Of a DNA stretch of 13,877 nucleotides, positions 1 to 6,494 are shown piece by piece (position 1 is the stretch's first letter; every line of letters begins with the position of its first letter). The notes beneath the pieces were generated by a model that was not told the DNA's origin, did no database searches, and saw only the letters and a list, made by a program, of their open reading frames with translations. The stretch lies in the NCBI GenBank assembly GCA_015492915.1, contig WGED01000417.1, positions 1 through 13,877 of the forward strand, given 5' to 3'. The position numbers and the translations under genes were made by a program. This DNA comes from Cyclobacteriaceae bacterium. GTDB taxonomy: Bacteria; Bacteroidota; Bacteroidia; Cytophagales; Cyclobacteriaceae.

Positions 1-201
1 GAGTAATTTACATTATTTCGGGATGGAATAAATTATATTTTTTAAAGAAATTTTTCTTAGATTATACCTTAATCAGGCAGAAATAAAAATTAATAAAAGT
101 CAAGTGCCTGAAGCTGTTTTTTTGTTTAGAAAATTTTTATCAAATTTGATTCCTTTTTTCGGTCTATATATTTAACACTAAAGTTTAGCTTTTTTTCATG
201 T
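1..201. other. AT-rich leader upstream of dnaA
   Basis: This non-coding stretch is strongly AT-rich and holds no plausible gene. It contains a perfect 12-bp palindrome, ATCAAATTTGAT, at 139-150. A weak Bacteroidota-type promoter can be drawn with TTTG at 121-124 and CAAATTTG at 141-148 (consensus TAnnTTTG, one mismatch, 16-nt spacer). I saw no DnaA boxes of the TTATNCACA type, so although dnaA often lies near oriC, nothing here supports an origin within these 201 bases. Confidence 0.4.
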
Positions 202-1602
202 ATGCAGGTTGACCATAATACGGCGTGGAATAATTGCCTCTCGAGAATCCGGGAAAATATTGGTGAGCAAGGCTTCGAGACCTGGTTTAAGCCCATAAAA
301 CCGGTCAAGCTTGAAAATAAAATACTTACCATTCAGGTACCCAGCCAGTTTTTTTACGAATATCTCGAGGAGCATTATGTGGAATTGCTGAGAAACGTGC
401 TTGACAATGAACTCGGTAAAGATTTCAGGCTTGAATATTCGGTCGTGATCGATACGGGAGGCAGGGACCACCAGCCATATACCATCAATCTGCAGAATTC
501 AGGAAGTAAGGGCGAAAAGTCAAGAGAAAACGGAAGGCGCGACATCAGCGCTATGGACCTCTTCGGTTACGATGTCAGGCTCAATCCCGCTTATACCTTT
601 GAGAATTTTGTAGAAGGAGACTGTAACAGACTGGCACGTTCGGCAGGATATGCTGTCGCCCAGAGACCCGGCGTCACATCATTTAATCCGTTGATGGTCT
701 ATGGCGGTGTGGGACTGGGTAAAACTCACCTTGTTCAGGCTATCGGCAATGAGATCCTCAACGGAAATAAAGATAAAATCGTTCATTACGTCTCTTCCGA
801 GAAATTTGCGAACCAGTTTTTTGACGCAATCAAAAACAACAGAATCCAGGACTTTTCCCAATTTTATTCTAAGATAGACGTACTCATCATCGACGATGTG
901 CAATTTTTTGAAGGCAAAGAAAAAACCCAGGAAATCTTTTTCCATATCTTCAACCACCTGCATCAGTCCGGCAATCAGATCATTATGACCAGCGACCGGC
1001 CGCCAAAAGACCTCGACGGCTTGATGGAACGCCTCGTGAGCCGGTTTAAGTGGGGCCTTACTGCCGATCTGCAACAGCCTGATTATGAAACGAGGATTGC
1101 GATCATCAAACGGAAGATGCAGTCGGACGGGATAAATATTCCCGACAATGTAATTGAATATCTCGCTTACAGTGTCGATACCAATGTGAGAGAACTTGAA
1201 GGTGTGATCATTTCACTCATCGCCAATGCCTCCCTGGTGAAGAAAGATATCGACCTGGAACTTGCCAAGCAGACGCTGCAAAGCATTGTGCATGATATCG
1301 ATTCGGAAGTAGGCATTGATTACATTCAAAAGACGGTATCTGAATTTTTTAAAATTTCAATAGATCAGCTTAAAGACAAGACGAGGAAAAAAGAAATCGT
1401 GATGGCGCGCCAGATCGCCATGTATTTTTCCAAGGAATACACCAATTTATCTCTGAAATCCATAGGATATCATTTCGGCGGGCGCGATCACAGTACCGTC
1501 ATCCACGCTGTGCAGGCAGTCAACGATATGTACGACACCAACAGCAGCTTCCGCCGCTCTGTAGATGAGCTGAGAAAAAAGCTCAAGCTCAAGGCTGTTT
1601 AA
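202..1602 (+). CDS. dnaA: Chromosomal replication initiator protein DnaA
   Basis: DnaA is the cytoplasmic AAA+ ATPase that binds DnaA boxes at oriC, opens the duplex and helps load the replicative helicase. All four domains are visible in 466 residues, a normal length. The N-terminal interaction domain (about 1-85) has the typical Bacteroidota stretch with IQVPSQFFYEYLEEHY. A short polar linker (about 88-112) follows. The AAA+ core carries Walker A GGVGLGKTH at 168-176 and Walker B with the DD pair at 231-232. The C-terminal DNA-binding domain has the DnaA signature around FGGRDHSTV at 425-433. The ATG at 202 is the natural start; an ATG four bases earlier runs into TGA after four codons. The gene stands alone and ends in TAA. 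Nothing is missing or odd. Confidence 0.98.
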   Translation: MQVDHNTAWNNCLSRIRENIGEQGFETWFKPIKPVKLENKILTIQVPSQFFYEYLEEHYVELLRNVLDNELGKDFRLEYSVVIDTGGRDHQPYTINLQNSGSKGEKSRENGRRDISAMDLFGYDVRLNPAYTFENFVEGDCNRLARSAGYAVAQRPGVTSFNPLMVYGGVGLGKTHLVQAIGNEILNGNKDKIVHYVSSEKFANQFFDAIKNNRIQDFSQFYSKIDVLIIDDVQFFEGKEKTQEIFFHIFNHLHQSGNQIIMTSDRPPKDLDGLMERLVSRFKWGLTADLQQPDYETRIAIIKRKMQSDGINIPDNVIEYLAYSVDTNVRELEGVIISLIANASLVKKDIDLELAKQTLQSIVHDIDSEVGIDYIQKTVSEFFKISIDQLKDKTRKKEIVMARQIAMYFSKEYTNLSLKSIGYHFGGRDHSTVIHAVQAVNDMYDTNSSFRRSVDELRKKLKLKAV

Positions 1603-1641
1603 ATTTTTCTCAACCTCTTGCGTTATACGAATTGGAAAAAT

Positions 1642-1683
1642 CGCCTTTTTTTCATAGAAGGCGGATACTCATATTCATGAGTA
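1642..1683. repeat. Two small inverted repeats between dnaA and the START gene
   Basis: CGCCTT (1642-1647) is the reverse complement of AAGGCG (1658-1663). TACTCAT (1666-1672) and ATGAGTA (1677-1683) form a perfect 7-bp stem around the loop ATTC. Neither is followed by a T-run on the plus strand, so they do not look like a dnaA terminator. Read on the minus strand, the first stem is followed by ATTTTT, but no minus-strand gene is nearby. The second could be an operator or an mRNA structure in the leader of the downstream operon. Confidence 0.35.
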
Positions 1684-1790
1684 AATGGTGATTTTTCACA
1701 CACACCATCACGACCCACCTCCCTTTTTCGACAATTCAAAGGTAAATAATACGGTACGGCAGCATCTTCATGCCACTGGCCAAAGGACAA

Positions 1791-1815
1791 CATAGTTTTG
1801 CCAAAAAAAACTATG
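1791..1815 (+). promoter_or_regulatory. Start-codon-sequestering hairpin of the START-domain gene
   Basis: CATAGTTTT (1791-1799) and AAAACTATG (1807-1815) are perfect 9-bp reverse complements separated by the 7-nt loop GCCAAAA. The last three bases of the right arm are the ATG of the START-domain gene, so a folded transcript would bury the initiation codon. The stem is AU-rich and thus of modest stability. The same symmetry could instead be a DNA operator for a dimeric regulator. The pairing is seen directly; any function is inferred. Confidence 0.5.
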
Positions 1816-2481
1816 CCTGGAAAACCCATAATCATCACTTTATTTTTCTGTCTTTTCATGGTTTCAACATACGGTCATGAAATTTTAACCAACTGGAAAG
1901 TCGATAAGACGTCGGAGGATATCGAGATCAGTTACCGCAATATAAACGTGGGCGACACACTCATAACACGACAGATTAGGCTCTCTTTCGAAGTAAATGC
2001 CAGACCGGAGGAACTCATTCCGATGTTTAAAAACAGTGCATTTCTCAATGAATGGTCGGCGGGCACAAAAAATTGTGAGGTGATCATGAAAGAAGGCGAA
2101 AAGTGGATGACTTATTCGCTTTACGACGTTCCCTGGCCTTTTAACAAAAGGGATCTTATCACCGAATATGTTATGGAAGAAGGTGACGGACAGATCATCC
2201 TGCACCTGAATGGAAGACCTGATTATCTACCCGTAAAAAAAGGCATTATCCGGCTGGTGGATTTCGAGGCCCGGTGGATATTTACACTGCTCCCCGACGG
2301 AAGGACGAAGGCAGAGTTTTATTCCATTGCCTTCACTACACCCATTTTTCCACGGATCATTCAGGATCCCGTCGTGCAAAAGATCCTTATCAATTCTGTG
2401 CACAGGCTCAAAAACTGCCTGTACAGAAATTACGAGAGCACATGCAGGAGACAGCTATTTGATGGAGATAAAAACAAATGA
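1813..2481 (+). CDS. Secreted START-domain lipid-transfer-like protein
   Basis: The protein has 222 residues. A signal peptide covers about residues 1-21, with a basic residue at 4, a hydrophobic run rich in I, L and F, and a likely cleavage after STYG. The rest resembles the START (StAR-related lipid transfer) fold: a helix-grip domain around a hydrophobic pocket, with the conserved-looking YSLYDVPWPFNKRD segment mid-domain and a final amphipathic helix (VQKILINSVHRLKN). START proteins bind sterols, phospholipids or polyketide-like molecules; the ligand here cannot be read. A TTG at 1798 opens the frame, but the ATG at 1813 gives a clean signal peptide and is preferred. It overlaps the following SDR gene by 4 bp (ATGA) and appears to lead a five-gene operon. 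Export to the periplasm is inferred; if the N-terminus is uncleaved it would be membrane-anchored. Confidence 0.82.
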   Translation: MPGKPIIITLFFCLFMVSTYGHEILTNWKVDKTSEDIEISYRNINVGDTLITRQIRLSFEVNARPEELIPMFKNSAFLNEWSAGTKNCEVIMKEGEKWMTYSLYDVPWPFNKRDLITEYVMEEGDGQIILHLNGRPDYLPVKKGIIRLVDFEARWIFTLLPDGRTKAEFYSIAFTTPIFPRIIQDPVVQKILINSVHRLKNCLYRNYESTCRRQLFDGDKNK

Positions 2482-3287
2482 TCATGAACAGAAAGGAACG
2501 ATACACCGTGATAACCGGGGCCAGCAGAGGCCTTGGGAGGGCCCTCGCCGTGGAAGCGGCTGAAAAAGGCCGGAATCTCATACTTGCCGCACTGCCCGGT
2601 GAGCATATTGATGAAATAGCGGATGGATTATCATCGAAATTTCATATAGTGGCCATGGGCATCGAGGTGGACCTGACGGATGAACAGGATCTGAGATCTT
2701 TTACAAAAGTGATTGTGGAAAATTACGAGGTGGATATGCTCATAAACAACGCAGGCATAGGCGGCACCAACTTTTTTGAATCGGCTTCGACAGCGTACAT
2801 TGACAATATCATTCAACTGAATATGAGGGCGCTGGTATATCTGACCCATCAGTTGCTGCCTGTTCTTAAAAGACAAAAACGGGCATATATCCTCAATATC
2901 GCGAGTCTTGCTGCTTTCGGCCCGATGCCTTTCAAAACAATCTATCCGGCGTCAAAAGCTTTCGTCGCGTCCTTTTCAAAAGGGTTGAACGCCGAACTCA
3001 GAGATACCAATGTGTCCGTCAGCGTGGCTTACCCCGGTGGCATGGCAACCAACCCCGAGATCATTGCGCGCCTCAGGAATTACAACAAACTCATACGGTC
3101 CACCTTCTTATCGCCAAGAACCACCGCCCGCATATGTTTCCGGCAGACACTCGCCGGCAATACCGTCATTGTTCCGGGATTTGCTAACAAAATAAACCGT
3201 TTTCTCATTAAATTGATCCCCGAACAGATCAGGCTGATTATTTTCAGCAGGAATCTGCAAATGGAAATGACAGTAAAATTAGCATGA
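2478..3287 (+). CDS. Short-chain dehydrogenase/reductase (classical SDR)
   Basis: This is a 269-residue NAD(P)-dependent oxidoreductase with a Rossmann fold. The cofactor motif TGASRGLG sits at residues 13-20, the structural NNAG at 90-93, and the catalytic S143, Y156 and K160 (YPASK) are all present. Length and motif spacing match classical SDRs that reduce ketones or oxidise secondary alcohols. The tail after about residue 230 is hydrophobic and basic and might bring the enzyme close to the membrane. The ATG at 2478 overlaps the previous stop as ATGA; a second ATG at 2484 would remove only two residues. The gene also overlaps the next one by ATGA, so it is translationally coupled on both sides. 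The neighbours, a START lipid-binding protein and an extended SDR, suggest a lipid-like or isoprenoid-like substrate, but this is inference. Confidence 0.92.
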   Translation: MIMNRKERYTVITGASRGLGRALAVEAAEKGRNLILAALPGEHIDEIADGLSSKFHIVAMGIEVDLTDEQDLRSFTKVIVENYEVDMLINNAGIGGTNFFESASTAYIDNIIQLNMRALVYLTHQLLPVLKRQKRAYILNIASLAAFGPMPFKTIYPASKAFVASFSKGLNAELRDTNVSVSVAYPGGMATNPEIIARLRNYNKLIRSTFLSPRTTARICFRQTLAGNTVIVPGFANKINRFLIKLIPEQIRLIIFSRNLQMEMTVKLA

Positions 3288-4279
3288 CAAAGGGTAAAGT
3301 GCTGGTCACGGGGGCCAACGGCCTGCTGGGAGCCAATGTCGTCAGGCAACTGCGCGGTATGGGCTATGAGGTGCGTGCCATGGTGAGAAAAGGAAGTGAT
3401 CTGCGATCGCTGGAGGGTGCGGATTATGAGGTTTTTGAAGGCGCCATCACTGACAGGGATGATGTCTTCAGGGCAGTGGAAGGTTGTGATTATGTGGTGC
3501 ACAGCGCCGCGGCCACGGCTCTGAAAGCGATGGATTTGGAGGGCTTTAAAAAGATCAACATCGGGGCCACGGAGCTGCTTGTGGAGGCTGCCCGGCATTT
3601 CAATGTGAAGCGCTTCATTTTCGTGAGCACCGCCAACTGTTTCACCAACGGCACCAAAGAGAACCCCGGCGACGAGCGCACGGGCTTCATGCCGTGGCTC
3701 AGGGGGCAGGGATATGCTTACAGCAAATTGCTCGCCCAGGAAATGGTGCTGAAAGAGGCCCGGGAGCATGGATTTCCGGCCATTGTGGTGGCGCCCACCT
3801 TTCTGATAGGGCTCTATGACGCCAAACCCAGCAGCGGCACCCTGCTGCTGCACGGCTATGGAAAAAGGGTGATTTTTCATCCGCCGGGAGGCAAAAACTT
3901 CATCGATGCCGAAAAGGCCGCACGCGCCATCGGCCGGGCCCTGACGAAAGGCAAAACGGGCGAGGCCTATCTGCTGGCAGGGGTGAACATGACTTACAGG
4001 CAATTTTTCAGGATCGTGGCGGCCCAGGCAGGACGAAAGGCCCTGTTCATCACAATACCGCGGTTCGTACTGTTGGGGATCGGCCGGGTATCGGACCTGA
4101 TCGGAAAGGTTTTTTCTGTCAGATTGCCGCTGGGCTATGTGAGCGCCCGGTTGCTCACGCTCGATAATTACTTCACCGGCGCTAAGGCAAAAGCTGAATT
4201 GGAGCTGGAGGACACCGATTTGGAAGAGGCCGTCGCTAAAGCCGTCGAATGGTTCAGGGAAAACGGATATGTAAAATGA
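3284..4279 (+). CDS. NAD(P)-dependent epimerase/dehydratase, dihydroflavonol 4-reductase-like
   Basis: This is a 331-residue extended SDR. The cofactor motif TGANGLLG is at residues 9-16, D/E-rich strands follow, the catalytic S115/T116 lies in FVSTANCF, and YAYSK at 144-148 supplies the Y144/K148 pair. The family includes dihydroflavonol reductases, 3-beta-hydroxysteroid dehydrogenase-like enzymes and the hopanoid-locus protein HpnA. These act on sugars, sterols, beta-hydroxy acids or ketones, so the substrate is not predictable. It starts at an ATGA overlap with the SDR gene. Base composition differs from its neighbours: sampled 60-base lines are about two-thirds G+C (3301-3360, 3901-3960), against roughly 40% in the kinase gene downstream. 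That may mean recent acquisition or a different expression class. Family assignment is firm; function is not. Confidence 0.92.
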   Translation: MTKGKVLVTGANGLLGANVVRQLRGMGYEVRAMVRKGSDLRSLEGADYEVFEGAITDRDDVFRAVEGCDYVVHSAAATALKAMDLEGFKKINIGATELLVEAARHFNVKRFIFVSTANCFTNGTKENPGDERTGFMPWLRGQGYAYSKLLAQEMVLKEAREHGFPAIVVAPTFLIGLYDAKPSSGTLLLHGYGKRVIFHPPGGKNFIDAEKAARAIGRALTKGKTGEAYLLAGVNMTYRQFFRIVAAQAGRKALFITIPRFVLLGIGRVSDLIGKVFSVRLPLGYVSARLLTLDNYFTGAKAKAELELEDTDLEEAVAKAVEWFRENGYVK

Positions 4280-4302
4280 CTCGGTAAAAGATCAATAAAT
4301 TT

Positions 4303-5352
4303 TTGTTACGGTTTTCATTCATCTTTATCATCCATTTCGTGATCAAGATAGGGGATGAAACCTTCTCTGTTTTACCGGGAGTAACATTTCGCGGCACTGT
4401 TTTTTCGGTTTTTTTCATAGGGTTCTGGTTGTTTATCTGGTATCTCGCCGAATATCTCAACAAAAAAATACAGCATTGGCAAAGGTTGTCGAACCACAGC
4501 CAGGGTTTCAAGACATTGCAATTGTTTTCCTTTAATTTTCTTTTCGGTTTTGCAGCGTCTTTTTTGCTCAATTACCTGTACAGGGAAGGCGATATCATGC
4601 TTTTCGGTAATACAGAACCCTGGACGGATGTCACCTTACTCAATCCCGAACTGACCATGAGCCTGTTGTTGTTTTATATGATGGTCTTTTCTTTTGACGT
4701 TTATCTACATCTCAGCTTTAAGGACAAGGAAAACCAGGTCCGGTTTGAAAAGCTGAAACACGATCACGCCATTGCACAGTACTTAAACCTGAAATCTCAG
4801 ATCGAGCCCCATTTCCTCTTCAACAGCCTGAGTGTGCTGTCTTCCATCATTCACACGGATGTGGAGTTGGCAAGCGAGTTTATCCTCAGATTGTCCCGTA
4901 TGCTGCGATATGTGATTGAAAAAAATGAATTTATCCTGGTGCCCCTGAAAGATGAGGTCGTATTTACTGAGGATTATCTGTTTTTACTCCAGACACGCTT
5001 TGAGGAAGGGATTATTTTTGAAAGCGCCCTGAATGAGAAAACGGTTGAACATGCTTATATCTCGCCTGCCACGCTACAGTCGCTGGTGGAGAATGCCGTA
5101 AAACACAACAAGTTTACCAAAGAAAAGCCTCTGAAAATTCAGGTTATCAATGATATGAAAAGCCTGATCGTGATCAACAACCTTAACAAGCGAAAAGATT
5201 TTGAACCATCGACCAAACAGGGTCTTGATAACCTGGTGAGGCGCTACTCGCAACTATCGCCCAGACCGGTCGAGATTGTGACGACAGAAGTTGAATTCAG
5301 AGTAATCGTACCGTTATTGACCAGCGAACAATATGAACGTTTTAATATTTGA
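4303..5352 (+). CDS. LytS-like sensor histidine kinase (His_kinase family), 5' end disrupted or non-ATG start
   Basis: The kinase has about 349 residues. Four hydrophobic segments lie at roughly 2-16, 32-52, 72-92 and 114-136 (numbered from TTG 4303). They are followed by the phosphoacceptor box LKSQIEPHFLFNSLS with H170, the N-box LVENAVKHN with N264, and a divergent G-box ending in GLDNLVRRY. This is the plain Bacteroidota pattern of a membrane kinase that phosphorylates a LytTR regulator, and the regulator overlaps it by 20 bp. The start is odd. An ATG at 4276 overlaps the previous stop as ATGA, like the two junctions upstream, and lies in this frame, but its fourth codon is TAA (4285-4287). 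Translation must therefore start at TTG 4303 or another non-ATG codon, or the TAA is a mutation or sequence error. The next in-frame ATG comes near 4597 and would delete two membrane helices. Confidence 0.9.
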   Translation: MLRFSFIFIIHFVIKIGDETFSVLPGVTFRGTVFSVFFIGFWLFIWYLAEYLNKKIQHWQRLSNHSQGFKTLQLFSFNFLFGFAASFLLNYLYREGDIMLFGNTEPWTDVTLLNPELTMSLLLFYMMVFSFDVYLHLSFKDKENQVRFEKLKHDHAIAQYLNLKSQIEPHFLFNSLSVLSSIIHTDVELASEFILRLSRMLRYVIEKNEFILVPLKDEVVFTEDYLFLLQTRFEEGIIFESALNEKTVEHAYISPATLQSLVENAVKHNKFTKEKPLKIQVINDMKSLIVINNLNKRKDFEPSTKQGLDNLVRRYSQLSPRPVEIVTTEVEFRVIVPLLTSEQYERFNI

Positions 5353-6088
5353 AGACGAAAAGCATACAGCCAACCGGCTGACAGAACTGCTGAAAAGTTG
5401 TGATGAGGACATCCGTGTCGTCGAAGTCCTGAGTTCCGTCAAAGAAGGCATCCGGTGGCTGCAGGAGCATGAGATGCCTGATCTTATTTTTCAGGATATT
5501 ATCCTGACAGACGGTAACTGCTTCGAGATTTTCAATGCCGTCGAAATCACGGCGCCCATCATTTTCACCACGGCATTCAGCGAATATGCGATTCGATCTT
5601 TTCGTGTAAACAGCATAGACTACATCATAAAGCCTTATGATATCAGGGATATCAGAAGAGCCCTGAACAAACTCAGGAAGTTTGAAGGAGCATTCAGATT
5701 ACCGGAGAAGAAGTTGCTGGAAGAGATCTTCCAAAAAACTAACTTTACACATAAAAGGCGCTTCCTGATCAGGATCGGTGATCAGTTTCAGACAGTCAAT
5801 GCAACAGACATCGCTTGGCTAATCTCCGATAAAGGTGTCACATTTGCGGTGCTCTTTGACAGACAGCGATATATCGTCGATTATCCCATTGCCGAATTGT
5901 CGAAACAGATGGATCTTGATGATTTTTTCCAGATCAACAGAAAAATCATCCTAAACATCGAAAGTGTCGGCAAGATCAGCACCTGGTTCAGCGGCAGATT
6001 AAAGCTCCATCTTACGCCTCCCGCGAAAGAAGAGATCATCGTCAGCCGCGACAGGGTCAAGAAGTTCAAGGCATGGCTCGACAGGTAG
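5333..6088 (+). CDS. LytTR-family DNA-binding response regulator
   Basis: This 251-residue cytoplasmic regulator is the partner of the overlapping histidine kinase. The receiver domain (about 1-120) carries the acidic pair around E7/D8, the phosphoacceptor D55 in LIFQDIIL, T79/T80 and the conserved K100 of IIKPYD. The C-terminal LytTR domain (about 140-250) contains FFQINRKIILN and ISTWFSGRLKLHL, both typical of LytR/AlgR DNA-binding modules. The ATG at 5333 lies inside the kinase gene, giving a 20-bp overlap and probable translational coupling. Targets are unknown; the three lipid-type genes upstream, or the lipoprotein downstream, are natural candidates. I could not pick out a convincing pair of LytTR direct repeats. 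Confidence 0.95.
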   Translation: MNVLIFEDEKHTANRLTELLKSCDEDIRVVEVLSSVKEGIRWLQEHEMPDLIFQDIILTDGNCFEIFNAVEITAPIIFTTAFSEYAIRSFRVNSIDYIIKPYDIRDIRRALNKLRKFEGAFRLPEKKLLEEIFQKTNFTHKRRFLIRIGDQFQTVNATDIAWLISDKGVTFAVLFDRQRYIVDYPIAELSKQMDLDDFFQINRKIILNIESVGKISTWFSGRLKLHLTPPAKEEIIVSRDRVKKFKAWLDR

Positions 6089-6494
6089 ATATAAGTAGGA
6101 AACTTCAACCGGTCAAATCAAACCCGATCAACCCATAGTGTTGCCGATATTCTATTGTCAAAAAATAGTTTTAATTTCTTGTTATTTTATTTCATTATTT
6201 TTATATTTCTTCATTAGGATTGGAAACCGCACCCTTATTAACATTTAGAAATCAATTGATTACAATTACCTGCCTTTTTTAATCCTGCCTTTTTCATCTG
6301 AAGACAAAGTTTATGTTATCCCCAAACAAAAATTTTGTTTATAGTTGTGATATTTTTAAGGAAAGCTATCCGAACGCCTTTATGTATTTTTTAAGGCTGT
6401 CTGTATCACTTTATTACTTCTCTTCCATGAACCATTTCATAACCACTCCAAATCAAATTCCCGCTAACTCATTTTTAACTAAAAACCCAAAGCC
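6089..6494. other. AT-rich intergenic region before the FISUMP lipoprotein
   Basis: This is 406 bp without a convincing gene, much more AT-rich than either flank. It holds a near-perfect palindrome, AAACAAAA-A-TTTTGTTT, at 6324-6340, and GCCTT/AAGGC arms at 6376-6380 and 6393-6397. No clean Bacteroidota promoter (TTTG, about 19 nt, TAnnTTTG), tRNA or strong terminator was seen. A 61-codon open frame from 6313 ends as ATGA over the lipoprotein start, but its composition is not gene-like and I do not call it. Confidence 0.5.

Noticed and set aside
1..201. Replication origin next to dnaA
   Set aside because: No TTATNCACA boxes or cluster of them were seen. Isolated matches inside genes, such as TTATCCACG near 9127 and TGTGGAAAA near 2715, are single and far away.
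3080..4003. 307-codon open frame on the minus strand
   Set aside because: It lies antisense to the SDR and DFR-like genes, whose catalytic motifs and overlaps are clear; it has no recognisable domain and is favoured by the G+C-rich codons of the sense gene.
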